Part shown: in pieces, positions 1 to 14,100 of the stretch
How the letters are laid out: every line of letters starts with the position of its first letter
Numbering within the stretch: the first letter of the stretch is position 1
Assembly (NCBI GenBank): GCA_024734495.1
Contig: JALMQS010000881.1
Location: 1 to 64,000, forward strand
Reading direction: 5' to 3'
Source: Forficula auricularia
Lineage: Eukaryota; Arthropoda; Insecta; Dermaptera; Forficulidae
DNA length: 64,000 nucleotides
Position numbers and translations under genes: made by a program
The notes under the pieces: model-generated
Databases searched by the model: none
Told to the model about the DNA's origin: nothing
The model's input: only the letters and a program-made list of their open reading frames with translations

Positions 1-491
1 AAGCGTCAGGCGAATGAATCAGAAAATGATAATAAAATTCAATTCATAAATATAGAAATTATCTCGAAATGTTTGCGGGTTTTAAATGAATGTTATAAGA
101 TTTTTTTATAAAAGATTTTATTTATCATAATTTCGATTATTTGCTCATAAGAATTGAAGATTTACGTTATTTCGTTGTTGATCATATCATCAGAACTTGC
201 CCAAATAAATATGGCACCATCCCTAAGATAGCCCCTTTGCAATAAAAAAAGAATAATCGAAATCGGATCATAAACAAAGAAGTTAGGCCTGAACAAACCT
301 AACAAAAAGATCTAATACCAATGAAAAACGGGACCAATCGGAAGCTAGACTGAACCCAAGGCTAATTTTTTTTTTAAATCGGTTCACAATTGGCGGAGAT
401 ATACAAAAAAAAAAATTCAATCTAATAGAGAACATCCTCCTTTTTTGAAGTCGGTTAAAAAGGAGCTAGGATAGCTGGATGTCTATATGGA
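1..491. other. Unassigned AT-rich sequence
   Basis: No gene or clear element recognised. It runs directly into a LINE remnant at 492 and may hold an older, unreadable upstream part of it. Confidence 0.3.
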
Positions 492-900
492 TTGTTCTGG
501 AAAAACAAATATATGTCAGTAAAAAGCAAAGTACGAATTTATAAGACCTGCGTACGTCCAGTGTTGACATATGCAGCAGAAACCAAAGCATTAACAATTA
601 CCACCCAACAACTTCTCCGAACAATAGAGATGAGAATAATAAAGGTCTATATACACGGGAAAACATTACGGGATAGAATGCGCAGCAAAGATCTAAGAGA
701 ACTAAGCGAAATCCAGGATATAGTGGAATGGATCGATGTGAGAAAGAGAGGATGAGGAAACAAGTGGAACGAATGACGGATGACCACCTTGCAAAAATCG
801 TGAAGGAAAATCGCCCACGTGACACTGAAAGCAGAGGACGGCCGAAAAAAAGATGGAAAGATGTCACAGCAAGAAACGGACATCTTTATTCTTTTTTTTT
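492..900 (+). mobile_element. LINE remnant, C-terminal end of reverse transcriptase ORF
   Basis: Two overlapping frames together read like the tail of a non-LTR retrotransposon polyprotein. The first frame has VKSKVRIYKTCVRPVLTYAA followed by a leucine-rich stretch. The second (from about 728) has an ERMTDDHLAKIV stretch and then GRPKKRWKD. The (K)TCVRPVLTYAAE block and the GRPxKRWxD tail are typical of the last part of such ORFs. A frameshift separates the halves and there is no RT core, so this is a dead, 5'-truncated copy. Clade not determined. Confidence 0.7.
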
Positions 901-972
901 CTTATTGGAAGAACAGGTGAAAGCCTATATATAGAGAAGATGAAGAAGAAGAAGAAGACATTAAACAAGAGG

Positions 973-1005
973 GACGTTTCGTCACTATATTTCCGACTTC
1001 TTCAG
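973..1005 (-). ncRNA. Hammerhead ribozyme-like core (weak)
   Basis: On the minus strand CTGAAGA (1005-999) is followed by a possible short GTC/GAC helix II and by GAAAC (980-976) and GTC (975-973). Helix I pairing is poor. The copy in the other arm (about 2355-2385) reads TTGAAGA and AAAACGTC, so it is further decayed. Confidence 0.35.
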
Positions 1006-1199
1006 CAAATTATTCTTCAACTCAATTGTCTGAAAATATTATGTGAAACACATTCATCTTTTTTAATTTATCTTATATTTAAACACATTAATTTTTCTTT
1101 ACAGTTAAAATGAAGAACCACCACACTAATCACTACGAACAGTATTTATTTAGATAATAAGTAAAAATATATTTTTCTAGGGGGTTACTTATTATCTAT

Positions 1200-1238
1200 T
1201 AAAATGTTTCACCTAGAACCGACACCAAATTCTTTAAA
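1200..1238 (-). repeat. Conserved module P, copy 1
   Basis: Minus-strand match to the repeated module whose core is GGTGTTGGTACTTGGTGAAA; here it reads GGTGTCGGTTCTAGGTGAAA. It lies about 200 bp 5' of the hammerhead-like core at 1005, in the same orientation. Confidence 0.6.
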
Positions 1239-2734
1239 GATTAGGATTTATTTACATAATAAACCTCTAAAATAGGACATTCAAACATGAAATATGTAAA
1301 AATATTCAAAATCAAAATATTAGATATGTTATTAATTTTATTTATTTATTTTATTATTATTATATTATACAATAATTTTTTTATAAAAATGGAAATATTA
1401 AATTTTATTAACTGGTAAATTAGGTACAAAAATAAATATATATATTTCTAGAAAATTGTTTTAAACCATTCAATAAATTTTTTATAAAAGATAAATATAT
1501 TAACTCAAAAAGAACAGGTTTATCTTTCTGGGAATTTTTTTCCCTTTAACAAAAAATAAAAGAACGTTTTTCGAGTGGTGGAATTGATTGTTCTTTTTAT
1601 TTTTTATGAAGGGAGGAAAATCTCCCGAAACGTCAAGTTCTTTTCTTTTTTTTGCGTTAATAAATTTAATTTTTTATAAAAATTGACTTACTGGTTTAAA
1701 ATTATTTTCTTAAGTTTAACAGAAATAAGAAATGTACTTATCAAGATGTTTATCGTTTAATATCTACTTTTCTCTTTACTTTTTGATTGCAAAACACAAT
1801 TACCAACTTTTCAAGGTTTTCTATTGTTAAACGGTGTCTGTTATTTACAAATATATATATTTTTTTTGAGTCACAAAATATTGTGTTAACAGCCAAAAAA
1901 AAATCTTAATTATTTTTTGCAAAATATGCAAATTTGGGCGTTTATGCAATTTAATTCTCTAAATATATCAAATAATATGCACAATAACTTTATTATTAAA
2001 CAATATAGGGGTATGCGTTTGAATATTATTTTTAATATGCAGTAAAACTCCGAAACACCCGAAATATGCAAAAATATGCACTATTAATTTTTGAAATTGT
2101 CATCAGAGACGCGCAAAACATGTATGAAATAGTCAAAAAAATATGCATTTGCATACGATTCCTGTCCCTACTAATCACTACCTATAATATATAGAGTCAT
2201 AAATAGATCTGATTGTGATTACTGTGATTGTTCTTTGTTTTAACTGTAAAAAAAATTAATGTGTTTAAGAATAATATAAATTAAAAATGATAAATGTTTC
2301 GTATAATAATATATCAGACAATTGAGTTGAAGTATAAGTCGTTGAAGAAGTCGGAAATATAGTGACAAAACGTCTGGCATGTTTAATATTAAACTCTGAA
2401 TTTAATTTATTTATCTACAATTTCCTAATATCTTATAAATTATGAATGAATTTGATATCTTAAGTATTTTGGAAGTTTTAGGACTTCTCGTTAATCCCTG
2501 ACAACTAGACAATATATTTAGCACCTCTGTTCACTGAATGCTTACCCTATTAGTTGCAGGCGTCGATTTATCTCATTAAAAAATCTATTGCGTGGTTACC
2601 AACTGAGTGACATTTAGTGAAAATACAGCAATGGAAGAAAACCTAACTATAAAATTCACCACAATTTTAATTTTAAAAAGTGAAAAGGTCAAATTGACCG
2701 GATAATATCAGTTATGAGTTAATGATTATTTTTA

Positions 2735-3423
2735 TTAAGGACGTTCCCTAATATACATAGCTCAAATGCAGTTCGCTCTTTCCCCTACTCTCACATGCGC
2801 AGAAAGGCAAAAATATTTTCACTGCGACGTTTCTCGGATCTGGCAACATTGCATTCTTACCGACGCTAAAAGACAAAGAATTAAAAAAAACACGTCATGA
2901 AACAGCTCAATGCGAAATTCCAAATGAGAATATTAAAGTTAGGTTGAGAGAATTAGCTAAAAATCTCAAATGCACCAGCTGCAGAAGTTTTTTAGATATG
3001 GAAAAGTTAAGTGATTTTTGTGCGACGTTACCAAGTCGCAATCTCTCACTTGCCATGCCATGAGACAAAAAATGAAAACCATCAAAAGTACCTAACTTTT
3101 AACATTTTTCATATAAAACGAATACTGCTTGATACAATTATTTTAACAGAAAAATATTTGTTATATCTTCAGTTAATGATTCTCAGTTTTTCAAAATAAT
3201 TTCAAGAAAATTACGATTGTTATTTAATGAAACAGTCGCTTTTACATCAATCGGGATAGGGTTCGCGTGTTAAATATGCATATTTCAATGGTCAATATTT
3301 ATAAATTTAGTGCCGCAAGGACTATTGAAAAAAATTTCTACGTATAAAGGACACTTATAAATATATGTATTCAAAGTTTTAAAAGAATGGCAAGAAAATC
3401 GTTTTATTAGGGGACGTCCTTAA
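2735..3423 (+). mobile_element. MITE family A, copy 1 (TTAA-flanked)
   Basis: About 690 bp bounded by TTAAGGACGTTCCCTAAT and, inverted, ATTAGGGGACGTCCTTAA. Two further copies occur at 35629-36288 (inverted) and 48224-48908. All three have TTAA at both ends, so TTAA is either the target duplication or the TIR tip. Short ORFs inside (for example 3011-3199) are shared by the copies but resemble no transposase, so the element looks non-autonomous. Confidence 0.75.
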
Positions 3424-4374
3424 GCAACACGTTTGTGAAGTAACAGGCTTAATATTACAACCTATACCTACAATCTAATTTGTTATTTGAACCCGTGAAA
3501 TAACAGATAGGATATTTCTAGTTAAAAAGACTGACGATGAAGGATAAAACAATAGTCAAATAAGTTGAATATATGGTATACATTTAATTATATATTCATT
3601 ATCTATAGCAATGGCGTAGGTCCATGGATGCTGTGGATGCGGCGCATCCCCCAAATTCAAAAATATCAAGAGTAATTTCATCCGTGTTATATTTGAAAAT
3701 TTGTAAAATTTTAAAAAATCTTTCAATAAATAGTAATATACATCTAATTCATTTAAAGGTATATAAAATTTAAAATTTACGGAGCTTTTTAAAGTAAGCA
3801 AATTTATTCCAGAATTCCTATTTTAATCACTTCAGCTATCTTGTGGAAAATACTTTGATTTTATGAGGTTAAAAAGTGAATTAATTTAAATGTATTCGAC
3901 CCATGATTTTCATTTAAAGTTAAAATTCATGATCACCTTATCCCATATATTCATATCTGCTTAAAAAAATAAGGTAACTCACTACTCAATTAATATTATT
4001 GTCAATAGTTTTTTTAATTATTAAATTATTCATTTCCGTAGGAGACTAAAAACCTGCAGAGATTACTTTAGCTTTAACTGTCGAATTAGTAGATATATAT
4101 TTTCTTGAAATCGGGAATTCAAAAAATGATCTTTGAAAATAATTGTTCTCTCAATGAGCGATATTTTTGGGTTTCAAGTGCCAAATTCTTTTATAAATTA
4201 AATTAAAATAATATATTTATAATAAATTTACAAATACACATATGATCATACAACTATAAAATTTTGATAATCTCTATGTGACTGAAGATAGTAATATAAA
4301 ATTTGGCCAAACGTCTCAAGATTTTTTTCCTTTCCTTGGCTGTTGTCACGGTTTTTTTAATCTTCGAAGAGTGG
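3424..4374. other. Intergenic or intronic AT-rich DNA
   Basis: No supported gene. An ATGGCGTAGGTCCATGGATG stretch near 3610 resembles ends of other repeats here (11550, 54465). Confidence 0.3.
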
Positions 4375-4520
4375 TGAACCGCGACCTAATAATCGTGTAC
4401 ACCTACTTCCCTTTTCATTTTCAAGTAGAAGACAATAGATGAAGGGTCATTATCTAATCAATTCCAAAATAATTCCACATAATTCAAAAGACGTGTACAC
4501 CTAAATCCAATCGCGGTTCA
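4375..4520. mobile_element. Short MITE family F, copy 1
   Basis: About 145 bp with inverted termini GGTGAACCGCGA / TCGCGGTTCACC and internal GTGTACACCTA motifs. A second copy is at 50807-50957, and half of it is included in a tandem triplication next to the AP-4 epsilon start. Confidence 0.6.
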
Positions 4521-4882
4521 CCCTTCGATCTTCGACCATGAAACTAGAACAAACTCCTAAGCGCACTCTCGTGATCTTTCCAATATTTACCCTGAATTTT
4601 AAATTCGGTATACTTGGGAACAAGAGCAAAGTATCAAGAATAAAATCACTAAAATAGCTCTTCTTTTTCTAGCAATTAAATCTATTTTAAGAATCCGAAA
4701 TTATTTATTTATTTCTAAAATCTTTTGAATCCAAATGATTGGATTAATTGATTTTTTCCAGTCAAGTTCAAATCAACTAGGTAATAAATTATGTAATATT
4801 ATATTGATTGTTATTTTCCTTGGTTATAAATATTGAGCGAGAACAGCATTATTAATGAGAATTTCCTTATCCTTTTTGGCAG

Positions 4883-5180
4883 CCATCACTCCGGAAAGGC
4901 AGCGAAGTTTCCAGTATCGAACCTGAAAGCGCAAGTGGCGGACCATTGGAGTTCCATCGAGACAGCCTGGGACCAAACCATGTGGACTCGCCTAAGATCA
5001 CCAGAAAATTTATCCACAATTGGAGACAAGCCTGTGATCGTACAAAAGACAGAACGAAGGAATTACTCAAACGGTGGCGTACTCTACCGGATGGAGAAAA
5101 CGTTGATGAAGACGAGATGAGTGAAAGCAAAACAGACGCCGAACAACCGAGCCACAGCGGATGGAGTGTCCATGTTTGGT
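4883..5180 (+). CDS. EF-hand gene, exon a
   Basis: Codes from PSLRKGSEVSSIEPES through GWSVHVW. Phase 0 at the chosen acceptor, phase 1 at the GTGAGT donor. Low-complexity N-terminal linker region with many charged residues; no signal peptide seen. Confidence 0.7.
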
Positions 5181-8100
5181 GTGAGTATTCAAACATTGTT
5201 TTTATAAAAATAATATGTTAAAAAAAAACTTTGGGCGGGTCAGGTTGGGTGTGTGGTTAGAGAGCTTGTCTTTGAATCAAGCTTGCGCAGATTCAAGCCC
5301 GACTCTCTGCAAATATTTGACCAGCTAAAATCTGATCCGTGGACCAAATTCACTGCGCGACAAAAATTAAACAAAAATTTTACTCCGTAAACCTAACAAT
5401 GGATTCCAGTAGTTTTATCTCATCCAAAACATTCTTTGAAAAAACAGGCCAAGTTCGAAAAAGTAGTGAAATCTAGTGTGCAGCCAAGTTAAATTCGCCA
5501 AAAATAATTACGTTGAAAGATCTACTATTTGTTCAACTTTTATTATTCTTGGCGAATTTAACTTGGCTGCACACTAGATTTCACTACTTTTTCGAACTTG
5601 GCCTGTCTTTTCACAGAATGTTTTTGTTGAGATTTCTCTTCTATTTGTAAGCTATGAGGAAGCCCGTTGGTCCAAAGGGCTAGAATTTTTATTTTGACCC
5701 ACTTGATTCGGGATTTTTGTCTCTTTGTTAATGGCCATGTCTCGCTGCTATATATAATTGCTGGCCTGGACACTCTCATCACAACCTCAGTCTTTATCTC
5801 TTTCGGCACCTCTCTTTTTCTCAAAAATGTTGACCTCATTATATGAACAAATTTCTGGTTCTCCTCATTCTTTCATTTATTTCCTTGTCTATTCTACTGT
5901 TTTCCTCTAAGATTGTGCCCAAATACTTAAAGTATTTCGACTTGCTCTATTTGTTTTCCATTCAGGCTTATTGTGTGTCTTTTCTTTTTTTTCTCAACAT
6001 TAATTTTCCTATTTATCTTAGCTAGTTCCTCCTCCATCACAGTAAGGTTGTATTGTAAATTCTTCTCCGTATCTGCCATCAAGAGCATATCATCTGCGAA
6101 CATTAATTCTGCAAATTGTGTGTGTCTCATTTGCCAATAACTCAATGTCAGTTTCTTCATCTTCTTCTTTGCTCCCTTTATTGCCTCATCTAGTACCACC
6201 GAAAAGAGATCTGCTATTTTCTCAACTTAATTATTCTTAGTTTTTAAGGAATTTGGTGTTGGTACTTGGTGAAACATTATAAAGTTGACATAAGATATTG
6301 GTAGGTTTCACATTAGATATAAAAATAAAACTGAATTATTTTGAAAATCTTTAATCTCGATTACTTTCTCAGTTACTTTCTGTATTCTGAAGATGGGTTA
6401 GTCACCTGAAATATACCATATATATCGAGATTAAAGATTTTCTAAAAATAAATTCGTTTTATTTTTTTGTATCTTAATTGAAACCTACCTTCGCATTTTT
6501 ATCCAATAATTTTAATTATTCTTAGCGAATTTAACTTGGCTATACACTAGATTTCACTACTTTTTCGAACTTGGTCAGTTTTTTCACAGAATGTTTTGTT
6601 TGAGATTTCTCTTCTTTTTGTAAGCTATGAGGAAGCCCGTTGGTCCAAAGGGCTAGAATTTTTATTTTTGCCCCCCCCCCCCATTTTGGGTGACCCACAG
6701 AATATGTATACAAAATTTGGTTGAGTTTGGTCCAACGGACTAGAATTTTCTTTTTTGACCCTCCCCCCATTTTAAAGGGGTTAAAAGATAGAAAGTTTGG
6801 ATTTTTGGAATTTTTCCTTTGTTTGTGTCCCAAACTCTACTAGCAGGCGAAATTTCATGATGCTGGAATGATTGGAAGTACCCTATAGGTTTTGATGACT
6901 TGTCAGTGAGTGAGTGAGTGCCAAAATTAGCTATTTTATCAGGTCCATATCTCAGAATCCATTTAAGCTATATTATTGAAATTTGGTACTCTCCTCAAGA
7001 TTACAAAATTACCCACTGAAGGGGTTATGACGCAAAGTGCGTCATTGTTGGCACTTGAAGAAGAAGAAGATGGTGATTTTTAAAGTCATTTAAAAAAAAA
7101 AAATTGAACTTTGAGTAGCTGTATGATATTTGTGTTTTTAAAATTGATTTCTTTTTCTATAAATCTATATATCAATAGAATAAAGTCCTCCAAATGGTTA
7201 GCGTTTAAATATTTATTCTTTTGTTTAATTCTACTCCAATCCCTTCTCGTTTATTATTTAATGCCTCTGAAAGAAATATGGGTCAAGCTCACCTGCGGGC
7301 CTTCCTGTTGCCTCTTGCTTCTGTTTGTTCAATAGATAATTTCAAGATCCACAGGGGAAAGTAAATTGCTTCCTCACTCACTCTTCTGTTGACATTATTT
7401 GCTCCATTCTTGTGAATTGTTCAAACAACAGCCACGATTGGAAAACTCTAGAAAACATGTCACTTGGTCGTTTGTTTCACTTGACATTCTTGACATGACG
7501 CTTGTCTCGAGATTTTAGAAATCCATTCCAAGCCAAACGGAAGACGATTCATTTATCAAGATAAATTTAGACTTAATTCTTCACACAAGATAAAGGGAAT
7601 AAGGAAGAAACAATACGAATGCTTTTAAGTTTAATAGGTAATGACTCGACTTATGACAGATATAAGTTCAGACCTTAGCTCGTAAATCGATTTTCTCGAA
7701 GCCATTTAATATTATCAGATATCAATTTCCTACTCAAAACATAAGTAATAAATCGATACATGTTCAATGTACGTATGAACTTTTAAAGATTAATAATCTT
7801 TTCTATTCTTTAGCAACTATTTACGTCATCAAAACAAAAATGACAAAAAACTTATTTATTTGAATTTTACGATAGCTCACTCGATATGTCACTGAATTTT
7901 CACTTTACCATACAGGGTATGGTCAAGTATTGTAATCGTGCATGAAAAAAATGGTTTTCTTTCCTTCTTTTTTTCGAAATATCTCAAAAACGGCTGAAAC
8001 TATTTTGATTAAAAAAATAGAGCGAAACCATGGCATTTTGCTCTACACAAAAGCTCTAATAATTGAAGATCGAAAAAATTATATTTTTCGAGATAATAAT

Positions 8101-11100
8101 TGTTTTGTCAAAATGTCTGTTAGTCCGTCTGGTTGTCTGGTTGTCCGGTTGTCCGTTAGTCTGTGCGTTAGCAAATTTTTGTGGACGAGCTAGCTCAAAA
8201 ACTAGTTTGAATATCGAAACCAAATTTCACACGTAGTTTTGGTCCATTGAGATTAAGAGCTGATTAGATTTTGGTGCATATTGACCCAAAATTAAGGGGG
8301 GTAGAGGAGGGGTTAAAAATTAAAAAACTAGGCCATTTGAGCAAACTCAACCAAATTTTGTATACATAATTAATGGGACACCAGAAGTCTAAAAATGCAA
8401 AAACTAACCGCCCAAAATGGGGAGGGGGGTCAAAAATTGAAAATCTTGGCCATTTACCAAACTCAACCAAATTTTGTATACATAATCAGTGAGACCCCAG
8501 AAGTCTAAAATTGCAAAAACTAACCGCCCAAAATGGGGGGGGGGGGTCAAAAAATGAAAATATAGGCTCTTGTATCAAACTCAACCAAATTTTGTATACA
8601 TAATCAGTGGGCACCCAGGAGTCTAAAAAAGCAAAAACTAACCCCCCTCTCCTACATGATTATCAATAATTTTATTAAATATAAGTGAGGGGGCCAGGTT
8701 GTATGGAAAAGTCAAGTGGATGGCCACATCAAAACACGTCAGCTTATTTTTTTCGAATTGGATAAATGACAAATTTCAAAAGCTTAGAAGCTACAGGTAA
8801 CGAAGAAAGGCGTGCGTATATATAGACCAGGGGTCGGGAACCTTTCGGAAACAAAGAGCCATTTCAACAAAAAACGTACAAAAAATAAAATTTAGGGAGC
8901 CGCAATTTTAATTTTTTAATTATTTCAGTATTCAAAGCGATTTTTAGACTTGTATTTTATTCGCCAATTTAGTCAAATTTGGAGTTTACTTGGTGCATTT
9001 TGGAAGCAGTTCTGCCTTTAAACATGGACCGTTAGTCTGCATCTATGTTTGTTTTATTGTAGTTCATTGTAGAGAAATTGTTCACAATTGTATGTGAATT
9101 GAAATAAGGTCAAAATCCCAAAAGCTAATCTTACTGGCATTTGAATAATTAGCTGGAAAAGAGTTCCAGCATGTAAATATAACGTCCTGTGGAGTTTTCT
9201 CCATAGTTATCTCATTTTTTTCAACCTGTACTACCATTTCCTGAAGTTTTTGCATCCAGATACTTTTATTCTGAATTTCCAAAATCCCCATTTGTATATC
9301 CGCAATAGATATACCAGGAAAAGTTTTAACGTCTTTTAAGTTTAAATCACACTTCAGCAGATGTAATATAAATTTCAACATCTCCTGATATTTTCAAAAA
9401 TCTTGAAATCTGTTTCAAAATGAAACTAAAATAAAATTAATCATTTCAGCGAATATTTTGCAAACAATTTTTTCTTGATTTAAACTCAATCTATAATTCT
9501 TTAGATTTTTCAAAAATACGGTTACCACAGCAGATTTTTGTTAAAAATTCAAGACTCGCAGATTTTTCAGCAATACGCCAGCCGCAGGTTCCCAACTCCT
9601 GAAATAGACCATAAGTCTTTTGCTTTTTATCGTTTTTGATACAAGCCCTAAAATAACGAAAATAATAAAAACAACATAATAATTTTTAAAATGTCTATAA
9701 ATGTTGATTCATGAAATAATATTAAAAATAAATAATTGTATAAACTGATTATGTACTATAGTTGCCCTAGAAGCATTAATTGAATAGTTTTCAAATATGG
9801 AAATTCTTATAAAAAATTTGAAATTCAAAGTTCTGACGACCTAAAGTGAATTTTTTTTTAAAGAATAAAACATATAATTCAATTATGAATTAATCAGCTC
9901 TATAATACTTTAATCCAGGGGTTCCCAAACTTTTCCAAGTCGCGGCGCCCTTTTTCAATTAAAATTTTTCCAATGCGCCCCACCGCAAGTAAAGATATAT
10001 CTAATCGTAATTAAGAAATAAAAATAAGTATAAATAAAATTTTATCTTCTAGTTTTTCTTTAGTAGCAAAATGTCTTGCTTCAATTAATTATGAAACTTG
10101 GCGGCGCACATGTGAAGACCGCAGCTCAGGGCGCCGCGGCAAGTTTGACAACCCCTGCTTTAATCCATTAAATATATTAATGTAAAATATTCATATTTAT
10201 TTATTTAACGGGCAGCTCACACCCTTTTGTATAAAATCATTAATTGTATATCAACAGTGAAGGAGAAGAAAAAAATAAAATTAGAAATAGACATTTTTAC
10301 ATTTTTAGTGAATTATTAATAATTAATGGGACATCGAGTGGAGTAGTTGGAGAGTACAAAAGGCATGGTCAAGATTTAAATTAAATAAGTTGGTCAAGGG
10401 TGAATAGGAATCTCATTAAGAGAGACCCCTTACTAATTTATATGATTCGCCGAATGACCTGTCGCTACGTAAATTCAATACTTTGGCCTGTCCAGAGACC
10501 AGTTAGACAGCCGAATAATGACATCTTGAAAAATACTTGATATTTCAAATTTGTTCTTATTTATCGTTCTTTAGCAAAGAATCTACTACCTTTCTAATTT
10601 TCAATATTTTATCTATTATTTATCAAGGGCTCACATAGCTGATCGGATAGAGAAACAGTGAAATTAAGTAGTTTTTAAGGAATTTAGTGTTGGTACTTGG
10701 TGAAACATTTTTTAAAAATTATTGGATAAAAAAAGTCACTTTCTGTTGCTTCTGAAGATGGGTTAGCCACCTGAAATATACTATATATATCGAGATTAAA
10801 GACTCTCCAAAAATAAATTCGTTTAATTTTTATATCTTAATGTGAAACCTACCAAGTATTTTTTATCCAATAATTTTTAGTGAAATTAAGAACTATAATT
10901 AACTAGTTTGTTGATATAATATTATTAACCAAAAGATCTGCCTTTTAATTTTTATTTAACTATTTTCGATAAAAGATAAAGTTTCCATGCCAGAGTTGGC
11001 TGTTTTGAGTATAATATGATGTCGTGATATTAATATGACTTATCCTAATTAATGTATTAATGATGTATCAAAATTAATTAGAGTTCAATCGATTTGCTCT

Positions 11101-14100
11101 TACCTTTGAAGAATGGCTGCCGCGTCTGCAGATCTGCACTGGTCGATTCCCTCCACTCAAATGAATAAAATGCCGTTTTTAATTCCGATTATCTTGAATG
11201 CATTTCTCTAGGTGGACTCGATTCTCTAAAACAGAAAATATTTATAACAGAATATTTTTATTTAAAAAAAGGAAAATTATCAGTAAAAGATAAATGAAAA
11301 TAAATTTAATATCATCAACTTTTAGATATCAATTTTTTATCTAATTATTATTATAACAGTATTGGACCAAAAAAATATTTTTTTTTTAATCAATTTTAAT
11401 TAATAGGGATAATTAATCCACGCTTTAAGCGTCTTGCAATTCATATTTTTCTTTGTCTTTTGGGGTTATTATTACTATATTTTTGCATGTTTAATCACAA
11501 GAACGAAATGGACCATTCAAATTAGTTCAACCCAGTGAACCTCCATCCATGGGCGTAGTTAGGGGGGGGGGGCAAGGGGGACCATAAAAAATCGAAACTC
11601 CATTATTACGAGGCATCACTTATGTATTTCACATTAAATTATTTCGTTAATTGCAAAATTTGTCAATTCTAGTAAAAAGTTAGTGAATTTTTCTATAGGG
11701 AGGGGGCAATGAGTTTTGTAGGTCACTGCACCCCGTGCCCCCCATCTCAAACTACTCCCATGACTACAGTAAACTATTGGTTATATGCGAGACCAATAGG
11801 AGAAAAATAAGAAAAAAATAAACTATTAATCTATCAACAAATAAAAATATGTATATCTTTTAATAAAAAAATATTGTATTTAATAACATTTTATTCACAC
11901 ATTATAAGAAAATAAGTTTCGTATTATATATGAACAGTTTTAAAATTGCAATTACATTACAACTTGACTCTGCGAGAGTCTCTCGTGAACTGATTCTCCT
12001 GATTCAATGGAATTTTTTAGCAGCAGCTGAAGAAGGGGTTAGTTTTCAAATATTTAGTGGCCCAACATAAAAGTCTATTATTTGTTATTAAAGAAATATA
12101 TTAATAAGTGAGCTTTCAAAGACAGTTATCGATCTTTCGCCGCCTAAGCAAAAATACGATGTTCCACCCTGAAAATTGTTCCCTAAATGTATTCAAATAA
12201 AATAAAATTGTTACATAAATCATATAAAATAATACTTTTAAATCCATTTTAAATAAACTTGTATTAACGCTTTTAATTATTTAATAAAATAATTATTTAA
12301 CTTCTTTCCACTGATCTCTAAAGCTTCTCGTGGACGCCAGACTCATTGCTGTTCATGGTATAATCGTATATTTAAATTATTTTATTTATTTATTTATTAT
12401 ATTATTTATATAATCTTACATTTAAATGTATTAAATTTAAATATGTAAAAGATATTTCACTAGTGAATGGACTTGATTGAGTGAATCCACAATAAATAAT
12501 GTGTTCCAACCAACTCTAACGTCGCGATAAAACTAACAAAAATAACTATAAATCAAAAAGAAAGTCATAATATTTTATCAATTTCATCTATGTGGAGGTT
12601 CACAGTACCATTCTAATATAAGAAAATAGGATTTTGATTAAGAATTTTGTAGTATAAAAGAAATTGTATGAAAAGATTCAATTTCTTCTCTCCGGGAGCA
12701 AATCAACTGGAAATGCCAAAAAGTTTTATTTTTTTTCTCATTAAATATTTAATCAAATCTATTGAAATTTCATATCACTGTGTTATTGTGTATTATCTTT
12801 TATAGGAAATAACTTTTTTTAGAATATTTGGATTTTAAGGGGTAGTTTATTTGAAGGCCAATTTGAAAAAACGCTAATAACTCAGTTGAAATTTTTTTTT
12901 AAATATGAAATTAATAGATATTATAGAACAATTAATTATTAATAATATGATTCAATTTTGAACGAAATTGATGCAGTACTTTTGAGAAAATGGTCAAAAA
13001 CCATCTGAACCGTCTAAAAAAGGATGTTTTTTGAAAGCATGAGAAGCCTTTGAAAAAAAGTTTAAAAAGTCATATGAAACGAAACATTGACTTGTGACAT
13101 GGAGGTGAATTTTAAAATATTTCTAAAACGGCCTTTCAGAGACGGTTTTCGAGGTTTTTGACGATTTTCTCAAAAAGTACTGAATCAATATTGTTCAAAA
13201 TTGAATTAAATTATTAATAATTAATTGTTTTATAATAACTATTAATTTCAAATTTTAAAAATCATTTCAACGGAGTTATTAGCGTTTTTTAAATTAAGCT
13301 TCAAATAAACTACCCTTTAAAATGCAAATATTCTAATAAAAATTATTTGCTATAAAAGATAAAACATAGTAACAGATAGAATATCAAATTTCAATAGATT
13401 TGATTAAATATTTAATGAGAAAAAAATAAAACTCTTTTGGCATTTCCAGTTGATTTGCTCCCGGTGAGAAGAAATTGAATCTTTTCATAAAATTTCATTT
13501 AAATTACAGAATTCTATATCAAAATGATATTTTCTTATATTAGAATGGTACTGTGAACCTCCAGATAGATGAAATCGATAAAACAAGATTGATTTATTTT
13601 TCATTTATAATTCTTTTCGAGAGGTTGTGTCGACATCCAAGACACATTTTTCATCAAGTCCATTGACTGAACAATATTGGAATACCTTTTAACACTTAAA
13701 CTATTGATTTTAAACATTTCACTCTAAATAAACTTTTCTGTTGGAAATTATATCTTCTTTAATATAGGTGATTATATAAATTTGTGTACCTCAAAGGTTA
13801 GGCATTAATGGTGAAATTTATGTCAAATATTAAAAGTACTGCATCAATTTCGTTAAAAATTGAATCAAATTATTAATAATTAATATGTTTGATAATATCT
13901 ATTAATTTTATCTTTTTTAAAAAACATTTTCAATTCAGTTATTAGAGTTTTTTCAAATTGGCTTTCAAATAAACTACTCTTTAAAATCCAAATATTTTAA
14001 TATAAAGTATTTGATATAAAAGATAAAGGAAAATAACACACAAATAAGAAATTTCAATAGATTTGATTAAATATTAAATGAGGAAAAAATAAAACTTTGA

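Larger units (their letters stand above)
960..2400. repeat. Foldback element with hammerhead-like arm
   Basis: Sequence at about 960-1140 recurs inverted at about 2215-2400 (shared blocks include TCACTATATTTCCGACTTCT and CTTCAACTCAATTGTCTG). The left arm, read on the minus strand, carries CTGAAGA and GAAACGTC. The interior (about 1250-2160) is AT-rich without a recognisable gene. Confidence 0.55.

Noticed and set aside
3525..3560. CTGACGATGAAGG...AAAACAATAGTC as a hammerhead
   Set aside because: No helix II and no GAAA.
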